From Paucibacter_B soli (GTDB lineage: Bacteria > Pseudomonadota > Gammaproteobacteria > Burkholderiales > Burkholderiaceae_C), in NCBI RefSeq assembly GCF_037482845.1, contig NZ_JBBHJW010000002.1:679845-743844 (forward strand): a DNA stretch of 64,000 nt. Reading direction: 5' to 3'. The notes beneath the pieces are model-generated. The model ran no database searches. It was given only the letters and a program-made list of their open reading frames with translations, and was not told the origin of the DNA. This document shows, piece after piece, positions 9,579 through 17,502 of the stretch; position 1 is the stretch's first letter; each line of letters opens with the position of its first letter. The translations under genes and the position numbers were made by a program.

Positions 9579-9847
9579 GTGCCTTCTTCTTCCTCGTTGG
9601 GGGCAGGGTAGGGGTCGCCGGGAGCGCGGCCGCGCAGGGCGCGCATGGCCTCGTTGGTGCTGGTGAAGCCCTCGGCGAGCTTGAAGCGCCCGCGCAGCTT
9701 GGCCAGCGCATCATCCACGTTCTTGCGCAGGATGATGCGGCCGCCGTCGAGTTCGACCTTGAGCGTCGTGCCCTTGGTCAGACCCAGGGCGTCACGCACC
9801 GCCTTGGGCAGGGTGATCTGGCCGCGTTCGGCAACAGTGGCTTCCAT
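9575..9847 (-). CDS. vapB: AbrB/MazE-family antitoxin VapB
   Basis: 90 residues. The swapped-hairpin AbrB DNA-binding domain occupies about residues 1-48 (MEATVAERGQITLPKAVRDALG ... GRIILRK). The C-terminal tail (LAKLRGRFKLAEGFTSTNEAM) is the part expected to wrap the toxin. It ends in an acidic NEEEEGT tail that overlaps vapC. VapB neutralises VapC and normally represses its own promoter with VapC. An inverted repeat 25 bp upstream of the start fits that role. Confidence 0.88.
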   Translation of the reverse strand: MEATVAERGQITLPKAVRDALGLTKGTTLKVELDGGRIILRKNVDDALAKLRGRFKLAEGFTSTNEAMRALRGRAPGDPYPAPNEEEEGT

Positions 9848-9858
9848 GGGTACTCCTC

Positions 9859-9910
9859 GGTATGTGCGGCGAAGTATGCATTGATTTTACATACTTTCGT
9901 TTTCATACCA
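9859..9910. promoter_or_regulatory. candidate VapBC autoregulatory operator, nested inverted repeats
   Basis: Immediately upstream of vapB. The inner pair is AAGTATG (9872-9878) and CATACTT (9890-9896). The outer pair is GGTATG (9859-9864) and CATACC (9905-9910). Four GTATG-type half sites in two nested pairs suit binding of more than one AbrB-type dimer. The function is inferred from position and symmetry. Confidence 0.55.
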
Positions 9911-9933
9911 AGCCCTAGTGCGCGAGTCGGGCA

Positions 9934-9964
9934 ACAAAAAATAGGGGAGGCCGGTGGCCTCCCC
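9934..9964 (-). terminator. rho-independent terminator of the 9985-10524 gene
   Basis: On the minus strand a perfect 9-bp stem (GGGGAGGCC / GGCCTCCCC, 3-nt loop) is followed by TATTTTTT. It separates the secreted hypothetical gene from vapB, so vapBC needs its own promoter. Confidence 0.88.
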
Positions 9965-9984
9965 TGGTTCGAGGGCGCTGCGGC

Positions 9985-10524
9985 TCAGTTCTTGGGCAGG
10001 CTCGTGCCGGGAGTGATGCCGATGCCACTGTCGGGCGCCACCATGGCCTGGGCGCTTTGTACCTGCTCCGGATGCTGGCAGCTGTCGACCATGCGCTGGC
10101 CGATCTTGGCATTCATCAACATCGACTTTGCGGGAATCTGCAGCCACACCACGCCGGCCTTCTTGTCCTCCAGGCGTACCGCGCCGGTGGTGGTGGGCTC
10201 GGGCGTCATGTTGTAGACCATTTTGCCGAACTGCAGACGGAAGCGCCCCGGCTTGTCGGGATGCGGCGTGATCTGCACTTTTTGATTGAACTCACATTGT
10301 GCGTCGCCGCTATGCACGCGCGGGCCGACGGCCAGTTGATCGTCGTTCAGGGGCGTGTTGTCGTCGTCTACGGCCGCGGGCGCCGGTGCCTGCGGTTTGA
10401 TTTTTGCGGCCAGACGATTGCGCGGCTTTGGGTTCTCCACGGCGGCCGACCAGGCGCTGCCACACAGGGCCAGGCTGGCGAAGGCAAGGAGGAGGGGGCG
10501 GAATTGGCAGTTGGCAGACTTCAT
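9985..10524 (-). CDS. hypothetical exported protein
   Basis: 179 residues; I do not recognise a family. The start at 10524 is chosen because it gives a clean Sec signal peptide (MKSANCQFRPLLLAFASLALCGSAWSA, cleavage near residue 28). The longer frame to 10647 would put 41 Arg/Cys-rich residues before it. The mature part begins with a Pro/Lys/Ala-rich linker. It then has a compact domain with GDAQCEFNQKVQITPHPDKPG, MVYNMTPEPTTTGAVRLEDK and DSCQHPEQVQ. Two cysteines, in DAQCEF and DSCQHP, could form a disulphide. It ends in a strong terminator. It sits between the citrate-lyase-like gene and vapBC within the TCA block, with no evident functional tie. Confidence 0.75.
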   Translation of the reverse strand: MKSANCQFRPLLLAFASLALCGSAWSAAVENPKPRNRLAAKIKPQAPAPAAVDDDNTPLNDDQLAVGPRVHSGDAQCEFNQKVQITPHPDKPGRFRLQFGKMVYNMTPEPTTTGAVRLEDKKAGVVWLQIPAKSMLMNAKIGQRMVDSCQHPEQVQSAQAMVAPDSGIGITPGTSLPKN

Positions 10525-10643
10525 GGCAGCACGCTTGGCTTCGATGCACTCATTGTCGCGCCGCAAGACGCGCCGGGGCCTAGCGTTTCCCTGCATTTTG
10601 GTCTCGCGCGGGGCGCATTCGTAAGCGGTGCAGCGAGGCGGTA

Positions 10644-11636
10644 TCAACAGGTTTCAAAAAAGTAGGCGCGGCAGACCTCGGCCGGCAGGGTCTGGCCGGT
10701 GCGATGGGCACGTTCCAGCAACTGCCAGAAGTAGCGGTAGCTGGCGCGGTCGTGCAGGTTGTCGCGGTGCTGGATGGGCGCCCAATGCGCCGCCTGCGCC
10801 GCCTGGATGATTTCGATGGCCTCGTCGATCTCGGCCATGCTGGGTGCGAAGGCGTCGATGATGGGCTGGATCTGGCCGGGGTGGATGCTCCACATGCGGG
10901 TGTAGCCAAACTCGCGCGCCGCCCGCGTGGCCGCGGCCAGGATGGCACGTGTGCTCTTGAACTCGGTCACCACGCAGTGCGAGGGCGTCTTGGCATGGGC
11001 ATGGGCCGCGGCCGCGATCTCGAGCTTGGCGCGCGCCACCAGCGGGTGGCTGAACTGACCTTCGGCGCCCAGGGCGCTGCGCGGGATGGCGCCGCGGTGT
11101 GCGGAAACGAAGTCCATCAGCCCGAAGGACAGCGACTCGATGCGGGGATGCGCGGCAATCGCCTGCACATCGCGCAAGGCGCCATGGGTCTCGATCAGCA
11201 CATGCACCGGCAGGGGCTTCTCGACGCCGTGGCGCTGCAGGCTGGCGTCGATGAAGGCGATGGCCTTGTGCACATCGGCCAGGCCGCGCGGCTTGGGCAG
11301 CATCAGGTAGGCCAGGCGCTCGCCGGCCAGCGCGAGCAGGCCGTCCACATCGGCCTCGAAGGCGGGGTGGTCCAGTGGATGCACGCGCGCGCCCACCCGG
11401 CCGTGGCGGTTCAGGGGGCTGTTCAGCAGTTCCGACACCAACAGCACATGCTCGGCCTCGCCGCCGATGGGGGCGCCGTCTTCGCAGTCCAGGGTGATGT
11501 CGAACAGTGGGCCCATCTGTGCCTGCAATTCCAGGCTCTTGCGCATGCGCGGCTCGACGCCACAGTAATGGTCAACCACGGGCAGCAGGGTGGCGGCATC
11601 GCCTTCTTCAAAGAGTGCGAGTTTGGGGTGAAGCAT
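10644..11636 (-). CDS. HpcH/HpaI aldolase / citrate lyase beta-subunit-like (CitE/malyl-CoA lyase superfamily) protein
   Basis: About 330 residues of the CitE-like TIM-barrel superfamily, which cleaves or forms C-C bonds in acyl-CoA substrates such as malyl-CoA or citramalyl-CoA. Metal-binding and catalytic elements are visible: DITLDCEDGAP near residue 48, PVHVLIETHGAL near 145, LSFGLMDFVSAHRG near 170 and YTRMWSIHPGQIQPI near 255. ATG at 11636 or 11642 are equally possible. It lies between mdh (separated by a terminator) and acnB, a position conserved in many Burkholderiales. Exact substrate is unknown. Confidence 0.85.
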   Translation of the reverse strand: MLHPKLALFEEGDAATLLPVVDHYCGVEPRMRKSLELQAQMGPLFDITLDCEDGAPIGGEAEHVLLVSELLNSPLNRHGRVGARVHPLDHPAFEADVDGLLALAGERLAYLMLPKPRGLADVHKAIAFIDASLQRHGVEKPLPVHVLIETHGALRDVQAIAAHPRIESLSFGLMDFVSAHRGAIPRSALGAEGQFSHPLVARAKLEIAAAAHAHAKTPSHCVVTEFKSTRAILAAATRAAREFGYTRMWSIHPGQIQPIIDAFAPSMAEIDEAIEIIQAAQAAHWAPIQHRDNLHDRASYRYFWQLLERAHRTGQTLPAEVCRAYFFETC

Positions 11637-11650
11637 GGTCATGCGTCATG

Positions 11651-11678
11651 AAAAGAAAAGGGCCGACATGGTCGGCCC
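11651..11678 (-). terminator. rho-independent terminator of mdh
   Basis: On the minus strand, 8-bp stem GGGCCGAC / GTCGGCCC around a 3-nt loop, followed by TTTTCTTTT. It lies 24 bp past the mdh stop and just before the citrate-lyase-like gene. Confidence 0.88.
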
Positions 11679-11702
11679 TCAGTGTCGCCCAAGCGGGGTT
11701 GC

Positions 11703-12689
11703 TTACAGCAGATGCTTGACGCCGTTCTGCTCTTCCAGCAGTTCGTTGAGCGTCTTGTTGATGCATTCCTGCGAGAAGGCGTCGATCGCTATGCCCTCGA
11801 CGATCTTGTATTCGCCGCCCGCGCAGGTTACCGGGTAGCCGAACATCACGTCCTTGGGGATGCCGTATTCACCGTTCGAGGGGATGCCCATGGTGACCCA
11901 CTTTCCATTGGTGCCCAGGGCCCAGTCGCGCATATGGTCGATGGCAGCGTTGGCGGCCGAGGCTGCCGAGGACAGGCCGCGTGCCGCAATGATGGCGGCG
12001 CCGCGCTTGCCCACGGTGGGCAGGAAGGTCTCGCGGTTCCAGGTCTCGTCGTTGATCATGGCCTTGACCGAGGCGCCGCCAATGGTGGCGTTGCGGTAGT
12101 CGGCGTACATGGTGGGCGAGTGGTTGCCCCACACGGCCAGCTTCTCGATGTCGGCCACGGCCTTGCCGGTCTTGGCAGCGAGCTGCGAGGCGGCGCGGTT
12201 GTGGTCCAGGCGCAGCATGGCGGTGAAGTTCTTGGCCGGCAGGTCCGGGGCCGACTTCATCGCGATATAGGCATTGGTGTTGGCGGGGTTGCCCACCACC
12301 AGCACCTTGACATTGCGCGAGGCCACCGCGTTCAGGGCCTTGCCCTGGGCGGTGAAGATGGCGCCGTTGATGGCCAGCAGCTCCGAGCGCTCCATGCCGG
12401 GGCCGCGCGGGCGCGAACCCACCAGCAGGGCGTAGTCGGTGTCCTTGAAGGCGCTCATCGGGTCGCTATGGGCCTCGATGCCGGCCAGCAGCGGGAAGGC
12501 GCAGTCTTCGAGTTCCATGATCACGCCCTTGAGTGCGTTCTGGGCCTTCTCGTCGGGGATCTCCAGCAGCTGCAGGATCACGGGCTGGTCCTTGCCCAGC
12601 ATTTCGCCGGAGGCGATGCGGAACAGCAGGGCATAGCCAATCTGGCCGGCGGCGCCAGTGACGGCAACGCGAACGGGAGTCTTGCTCAT
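11703..12689 (-). CDS. mdh: malate dehydrogenase (NAD)
   Basis: 328 residues, cytoplasmic; oxidises malate to oxaloacetate. Rossmann motif VTGAAGQIGYALLFRIASGE is at the N-terminus, substrate-specificity arginines are in GSRPRGPGMERSELL, cofactor motif is VVGNPANTNAYIA and catalytic histidine is in VWGNHSPTMYADYR (about 190). This is the long-loop, lactate/malate-family type of beta-proteobacteria. The start at 12689 (MSKTPVRVAVTG) gives the family N-terminus; the upstream extension to 12875 would cross the promoter shared with the divergent gntR. A terminator follows the stop. Confidence 0.96.
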   Translation of the reverse strand: MSKTPVRVAVTGAAGQIGYALLFRIASGEMLGKDQPVILQLLEIPDEKAQNALKGVIMELEDCAFPLLAGIEAHSDPMSAFKDTDYALLVGSRPRGPGMERSELLAINGAIFTAQGKALNAVASRNVKVLVVGNPANTNAYIAMKSAPDLPAKNFTAMLRLDHNRAASQLAAKTGKAVADIEKLAVWGNHSPTMYADYRNATIGGASVKAMINDETWNRETFLPTVGKRGAAIIAARGLSSAASAANAAIDHMRDWALGTNGKWVTMGIPSNGEYGIPKDVMFGYPVTCAGGEYKIVEGIAIDAFSQECINKTLNELLEEQNGVKHLL

Positions 12690-12875
12690 GGGAAATCTCC
12701 GACAGAGGTTGGTGAAGGTGCGGATCAAAAATAGGGTCTTGCGCAGAGCATCGCCAGGCCGGCAGGGCGCTGCGCCGAGGTGGCGCCAAGTGTAGGCCAG
12801 ACTCCGGGCATTCCCGAGCTTGACCAATTGCCTGGGGTCAATATGTGGGCAGATTATTCGTGCTGCTTTGCACAA

Positions 12876-12918
12876 ATCTGACAGTCATCTGTCTTATAGA
12901 AGATAGCAGGCGTCAGAT
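12876..12918. promoter_or_regulatory. candidate operator in the mdh-gntR intergenic region
   Basis: ATCTGAC (12876-12882) is mirrored by GTCAGAT (12912-12918). The spacer contains CTGTCTTATAGAAGATAG, itself near-palindromic around 12897. It lies 30-70 bp upstream of gntR and about 190 bp upstream of mdh, a natural place for GntR autoregulation. Inferred from symmetry only. Confidence 0.45.
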
Positions 12919-12947
12919 GGTGGACTGGGCTGCTGGCTTGTGCTGCA

Positions 12948-13712
12948 ATGCCGGCCATGCCTGCGCAGCCCATTCCTCCCGCCAGCCCAGAGGCGGGGCC
13001 CTCATTCAGCCCGCTCTATCGCCAGATCAAGGGGCTCATCATTGCCGGCCTGCAGGGTGGCGAATGGAAGGCGGGCGAGAGCATCCCGAGCGAGATCGAG
13101 CTGGCGCAACGCTTTGGCGTCAGCCAGGGTACCGTGCGTAAGGCTATTGACGAACTTGCCGCCGAGAATCTGCTGGTGCGCCGCCAGGGCAAGGGCACCT
13201 TCGTGGCCACCCATGCCGAGCAGCAGCAGCAATACCGCTTTCTGCGTCTGATGCCCGACGAGGGGCAGGATCCGGGCCTGGGGCGCCAGTTGCTGGACTG
13301 CAAGCGCCAGCGCGCGCCGGCCTGGATTGCCAAGCAGTTGCAGTTGCGGTCCGGCGACGCGATGGTGGAGGTGCGCCGTTTGTTGCACAGCGCCGGGCAA
13401 CCGGTGGTGCTGGACGATATCTGGTTGCCGGGGAACTTGTTCAAGGGGCTCACCACCGAGCGCCTGAGCCAGCACCGCGGCCCCTTCTATGGCTTGTTCG
13501 AGACCGAGTTTGGTGTGCATATGATTCGCGCGCAGGAAAAGATCAGGGCGGTGGCGGCTGACGCCGAGACTGCTGTGCTCCTGCAGGTGGCCGAAGGTAC
13601 GCCGCTGCTGAGCGTGGAGCGCCTGTCTTTCACCTACGGCGACAGGCCGGTGGAGTTGCGGCGCGGCCTATACAACACTTCTACGCATTTCTACCGCAAT
13701 GATTTGAATTGA
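12948..13712 (+). CDS. GntR-family transcriptional regulator, HutC/UTRA subfamily
   Basis: 254 residues. Winged helix at about 22-90 (PLYRQIKGLIIAGL ... SEIELAQRFGVSQGTVRKAIDELAAENLLVRRQGKGTFVA). UTRA effector domain at about 100-250 (PFYGLFETEFGVHM, VAEGTPLLSVERLSFTY). The conserved place between mdh and the sdh operon suggests control of TCA genes by a small carboxylate, but the ligand is not readable. Starts at 12948 or 12957 are both possible. Confidence 0.9.
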   Translation: MPAMPAQPIPPASPEAGPSFSPLYRQIKGLIIAGLQGGEWKAGESIPSEIELAQRFGVSQGTVRKAIDELAAENLLVRRQGKGTFVATHAEQQQQYRFLRLMPDEGQDPGLGRQLLDCKRQRAPAWIAKQLQLRSGDAMVEVRRLLHSAGQPVVLDDIWLPGNLFKGLTTERLSQHRGPFYGLFETEFGVHMIRAQEKIRAVAADAETAVLLQVAEGTPLLSVERLSFTYGDRPVELRRGLYNTSTHFYRNDLN

Positions 13713-13817
13713 TCGAGAGTCGTTGTTTGGTTCGCAACACGCCCCGAGCAGGCTTTGGATGTGTTGCGTTGCAATAAAATCCCTGGGTTTCACGTTGATT
13801 ACATAAAAAGGTCGGGT

Positions 13818-14270
13818 ATGACGGACACCACCAACAGCAGTAGCGCCACGACCGGCAAGAGACCGGTTTACCGCAACATCAACATCTTCACGGATGTGCG
13901 CACCTACCGCCTGCCGGTGGCGGGCTTTGTGTCCATCCTGCACCGCGTCAGTGGCCTGCTGATGTTCCTGTTGCTGCCCTTCGTGATCTGGATGTTCGAC
14001 AACAGTCTGACGTCCGAAATCTCCTACGGCGCCTTCACCAATGCCTTCGTGGCTGGCATCGGCTTTGTGCCCGCCTGGTTCGTGAAGCTGGCGACCCTGG
14101 GCCTGATCTGGGGCTATCTGCACCACTTCATCGCCGGCCTGCGCCATCTGTGGATGGACGCCACGCATAGCGTCAGCAAGGAATTCGGCAAGTCCAGCGC
14201 GGTGTTCACGCTCGTCGTGAGCCTGGCGCTGACGGCGCTGCTGGGTGCCAAGCTCTTCGGTCTTTATTGA
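13818..14270 (+). CDS. sdhC: succinate dehydrogenase cytochrome b556 subunit
   Basis: 150 residues, three membrane segments (about 45-70, 90-115, 125-148). It anchors SdhAB in the inner membrane and helps bind heme b and ubiquinone. Motifs: RPVYRNINIFTDVRTYRLP and LHRVSGLLMFLLLP (the HRxSG heme/quinone motif), and YLHHFIAGLRHLWMD. The ATG at 13818 (MTDTTNSS) is preferred over 13755, which would add 21 residues unlike the family. First gene of sdhCDAB-sdhE-gltA. Confidence 0.94.
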   Translation: MTDTTNSSSATTGKRPVYRNINIFTDVRTYRLPVAGFVSILHRVSGLLMFLLLPFVIWMFDNSLTSEISYGAFTNAFVAGIGFVPAWFVKLATLGLIWGYLHHFIAGLRHLWMDATHSVSKEFGKSSAVFTLVVSLALTALLGAKLFGLY

Positions 14271-14309
14271 TCGCCTGTATTGATCTCCAGCCTAGAGGCA
14301 ATCACAACC

Positions 14310-14669
14310 ATGAGTACTTTTGGATCCAAGCGCATCGTCGTGGGTGCGCATTACGGCCTGCGTGACTGGATGGCCCAGCGCGCCACTGCGCTCTTGATGG
14401 CACTGTTCACCATCGTGCTGCTGGCACAGCTGCTGATGCCCGGTGAGCTCGGCTACGACCGCTGGGCCGGCATCTTCTCGCAGCAGTGGATGAAGGCCGT
14501 GACCTTCGCTCTCATCATCTCGCTGGCCTACCACGCCTGGGTGGGCATGCGCGACATCTGGATGGACTATGTGCAGCCCGTGGGCATTCGCCTGGCCCTG
14601 CACCTCTTCACCCTGGTTTGGCTCGTGGCTTGCGCCGGTTGGGCGGTCCAAGTGCTTTGGAGACTTTGA
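14310..14669 (+). CDS. sdhD: succinate dehydrogenase hydrophobic membrane anchor subunit
   Basis: 119 residues with three hydrophobic helices. It forms the quinone site and membrane anchor with SdhC. RIVVGAHYGLRDWMAQRATA precedes the first helix, and AYHAWVGMRDIWMDYVQP carries the conserved His/Asp region. Start at 14310 (MSTFGSKR). It is 39 bp after sdhC and 2 bp before sdhA, so translation is probably coupled. Confidence 0.93.
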   Translation: MSTFGSKRIVVGAHYGLRDWMAQRATALLMALFTIVLLAQLLMPGELGYDRWAGIFSQQWMKAVTFALIISLAYHAWVGMRDIWMDYVQPVGIRLALHLFTLVWLVACAGWAVQVLWRL

Positions 14670-14671
14670 AA

Positions 14672-16447
14672 ATGCAAATTGGAACGACGCTCGCAAAGCG
14701 CAAATTCGATGTGGTGATCGTCGGGGCCGGTGGCTCGGGCATGCGCGCATCGCTGCAACTCTCGCTGGCCGGCCTGAACGTGGCCGTGCTGTCCAAGGTC
14801 TTCCCGACGCGCTCGCACACAGTGGCGGCGCAGGGTGGCATCGGCGCCTCGCTGGGCAATATGTCCGAGGACAACTGGCATTACCACTTCTTCGACACCG
14901 TCAAGGGCTCGGACTGGCTGGGTGACCAGGACGCGATCGAGTTCATGTGCCGCGAGGCGCCCAAGGTCGTGTACGAGCTTGAGCACTTCGGCATGCCCTT
15001 CGACCGCAATCCGGACGGCACCATCTACCAGCGCCCGTTCGGCGGGCACACCGCCAACTACGGCGAGAAGCCGGTGCAGCGCGCCTGCGCCGCCGCCGAC
15101 CGCACCGGCCACGCGCTGCTGCACACGCTGTACCAGCAGAACGTCAAGGCCAAGACCCAGTTCTTCGTCGAGTGGATGGCGCTGGACCTGATCCGCGACG
15201 CCGACGGCGATGTGGTCGGTGTGACCGCGCTGGAAATGGAAACCGGCGAGATCCACATCCTCGAAGCCAAGACCGTGCTGATGGCCACCGGCGGTGCCGG
15301 GCGCATCTACGCCGCCTCCACCAATGCCTTCATCAACACCGGTGATGGCCTGGGCATGGCGGCCCGCTCCGGCATCCCGCTGGAAGACATGGAGTTCTGG
15401 CAGTTCCACCCCACCGGCGTGGCCGGTGCGGGCGTGCTGCTGACCGAAGGCTGCCGTGGCGAGGGCGCGATCCTGCGCAACAGCAATGGCGAGCGCTTCA
15501 TGGAGCGCTATGCACCGACGCTGAAGGATCTGGCACCGCGTGACTTCGTGTCGCGCTCGATGGACCAGGAGATCAAGGAAGGTCGCGGCTGCGGTCCCAA
15601 CAAGGACTATGTGCTCCTGGACATGACCCATCTGGGCGCCGAGACCATCATGAAGCGCCTGCCCTCGGTGTTCGAGATCGGCCATAACTTCGCCAACGTC
15701 GACATCACCAAGGAACCGATCCCCGTGGTGCCGACCATCCACTATCAGATGGGTGGCATCCCGACCAATGTGCACGGCCAGGTGGTGATCCCGAAGAACG
15801 GCAAGCACAACGACATCGTCAACGGCCTCTATGCCGTGGGTGAGTGCTCCTGCGTGAGCGTGCACGGTGCGAACCGTCTGGGCACCAACTCGCTGCTGGA
15901 TCTGGTGGTGTTCGGCCGCGCCGCCGGCAACCATATCGTCGACTTCGCGCTGAAGAACAAGAACCACAAGCCCCTGCCCAAGGACGCCGCCGACCAGACC
16001 CTGGCCCGCCTGGCGCGCCTGGAGTCGGCCAGCAGTGGCGAGTACGCCCAGGACGTGGCCAACGACATCCGCTCGACGATGCAGAAGCACGCCGGCGTGT
16101 TCCGCACCCAGGCGGTGATGAACGAGGGCGTGGGCAAGATTCTGGAAGTGGCCGAGCGCGTCAAGTCCATCGGCCTGAAGGACAAGAGCAAGGTGTTCAA
16201 CACCGCGCGGGTCGAGGCCCTGGAGGTCGACAACCTGATCGAGGCGGCCAAGGCCACCATGATCTCGGCGGCCGCCCGTCCGGAGTCCCGTGGCGCCCAT
16301 GCCCACAACGACTTCCCGAACCGCGACGACGAGAACTGGATGAAGCACACGCTGTGGTATTCCGAGGCCAACCGCCTGGACTACAAGCCCGTGAACCTGC
16401 AACCGCTGACGGTGGAATCGGTGCCGCCCAAGGTCCGCACCTTCTAA
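14672..16447 (+). CDS. sdhA: succinate dehydrogenase flavoprotein subunit
   Basis: 591 residues. Covalent-FAD subunit that oxidises succinate to fumarate on the cytoplasmic face. FAD Rossmann motif DVVIVGAGGSGMRASLQL is at the start. The flavinylation histidine is in TRSHTVAAQGGIGASLGN. Active-site motifs are FHPTGVAGAGVLLTEGCRGEG and VHGANRLGTNSLLDLVVFGRA. The C-terminal part carries the ARPESRGAHAHNDFP and DDENWMKHTL motifs typical of SdhA. The frame is open further upstream, but ATG 14672 gives the family N-terminus. Confidence 0.97.
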   Translation: MQIGTTLAKRKFDVVIVGAGGSGMRASLQLSLAGLNVAVLSKVFPTRSHTVAAQGGIGASLGNMSEDNWHYHFFDTVKGSDWLGDQDAIEFMCREAPKVVYELEHFGMPFDRNPDGTIYQRPFGGHTANYGEKPVQRACAAADRTGHALLHTLYQQNVKAKTQFFVEWMALDLIRDADGDVVGVTALEMETGEIHILEAKTVLMATGGAGRIYAASTNAFINTGDGLGMAARSGIPLEDMEFWQFHPTGVAGAGVLLTEGCRGEGAILRNSNGERFMERYAPTLKDLAPRDFVSRSMDQEIKEGRGCGPNKDYVLLDMTHLGAETIMKRLPSVFEIGHNFANVDITKEPIPVVPTIHYQMGGIPTNVHGQVVIPKNGKHNDIVNGLYAVGECSCVSVHGANRLGTNSLLDLVVFGRAAGNHIVDFALKNKNHKPLPKDAADQTLARLARLESASSGEYAQDVANDIRSTMQKHAGVFRTQAVMNEGVGKILEVAERVKSIGLKDKSKVFNTARVEALEVDNLIEAAKATMISAAARPESRGAHAHNDFPNRDDENWMKHTLWYSEANRLDYKPVNLQPLTVESVPPKVRTF

Positions 16448-16459
16448 AGGATTAGAGCC

Positions 16460-17161
16460 ATGAAACGCACCTTCCAGATCTACCGCTACGACCCGGACAA
16501 GGACGCCAAGCCCTATATGCAGACCATCGAGATCGAGCTCGATGGGCATGAGCGCATGCTGCTGGACGCCCTCATCAAGCTGAAGGCCGTGGACCCCACG
16601 CTGTCCTTCCGCCGCTCCTGCCGCGAAGGCGTGTGCGGCTCCGACGCGATGAACATCAACGGCAAGAACGGTCTGGCCTGCCTGACCAATATGCTGTCGC
16701 TGCCGGCCACCATCGTGCTGAAACCGCTGCCGGGCCTGCCGGTGGTGCGCGACCTGATCGTCGACATGACGCAGTTCTTCAAGCAGTACAACTCGATCAA
16801 GCCCTATCTGGTGAATGACAACATTCCGCCGGAGAAGGAGCGTCTGCAGTCGCCGGTGGAGCGCGAAGAGCTTGACGGTCTGTACGAATGCATCCTGTGC
16901 GCCAGCTGCTCGACCAGCTGCCCCAGCTTCTGGTGGAACCCCGACAAGTTCGTGGGCCCGGCCGGCCTGCTGCAGGCCTACCGCTTCATCGCCGACAGCC
17001 GCGACGAAGCCACCGCCGAGCGTCTGGACAATCTGGAAGATCCGTACCGGCTGTTCCGCTGCCACACCATCATGAACTGCGTGGACGTCTGCCCCAAGGG
17101 TCTGAATCCCACCAAGGCCATCGGCAAGATCAAGGAACTGATGGTGCGTCGCGCCGTTTGA
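16460..17161 (+). CDS. sdhB: succinate dehydrogenase iron-sulfur subunit
   Basis: 233 residues. Carries electrons from FAD to ubiquinone through three clusters. [2Fe-2S] ligands are in CREGVCGSDAMNINGKNGLAC (about 54-74). The [4Fe-4S] and [3Fe-4S] ligands are in CILCASCSTSCPSFWWNP and CHTIMNCVDVCPKGLNP. All expected cysteines are present. 12 bp after sdhA. Confidence 0.97.
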   Translation: MKRTFQIYRYDPDKDAKPYMQTIEIELDGHERMLLDALIKLKAVDPTLSFRRSCREGVCGSDAMNINGKNGLACLTNMLSLPATIVLKPLPGLPVVRDLIVDMTQFFKQYNSIKPYLVNDNIPPEKERLQSPVEREELDGLYECILCASCSTSCPSFWWNPDKFVGPAGLLQAYRFIADSRDEATAERLDNLEDPYRLFRCHTIMNCVDVCPKGLNPTKAIGKIKELMVRRAV

Positions 17162-17183
17162 GCGCGAGCGTCGTCTGCACAGC

Positions 17184-17462
17184 ATGAGCACCAGCACCGA
17201 AGCCCTCATCGACGAGAGAGCTCTCTCCAAACTCAAATGGCGCTGCCGCCGCGGTTTGCTTGAGAATGACCTCTTCATCGAGCGCTTCTTCGCGCGCCAC
17301 GAGGCCACCCTCACGGAGTCCCAGGCCCTGGGCCTGACGCTGCTGATGGACCTGGCCGACAACGATCTGATGGATCTGTTCCTGGCGCGCAAGGAACCCG
17401 AGGGCGAGTTGGACCGCCCCGAGGTGCAGGCGGTGCTCAAGCTGCTGCGCGTTCCCAAGTAG
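17184..17462 (+). CDS. sdhE: FAD assembly factor SdhE
   Basis: 92 residues. Promotes covalent flavinylation of SdhA. The signature is in LKWRCRRGLLENDLFIERF (the RGxxE motif, about residues 19-25). The acidic helix LMDLADNDLMDLFLARKEPEG is also typical. 22 bp after sdhB and 40 bp before gltA. Confidence 0.93.
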   Translation: MSTSTEALIDERALSKLKWRCRRGLLENDLFIERFFARHEATLTESQALGLTLLMDLADNDLMDLFLARKEPEGELDRPEVQAVLKLLRVPK

Positions 17463-17502
17463 TGAAGAAATTCTTTCGAAAAGCTGTCACAAGGAAAGAC
17501 TT

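Noticed and set aside
10644..10704. Open frame upstream of the exported hypothetical protein up to 10647
   Set aside because: The extension is Arg/Cys rich and would overlap the next gene's stop; the internal ATG at 10524 gives a proper signal peptide.
14567..17458. A 963-codon antisense frame across sdhA and sdhB, and similar long antisense frames in acnB, purL and gdhB
   Set aside because: High-GC codon use leaves few stops on the opposite strand. The sense frames encode complete recognised enzymes.
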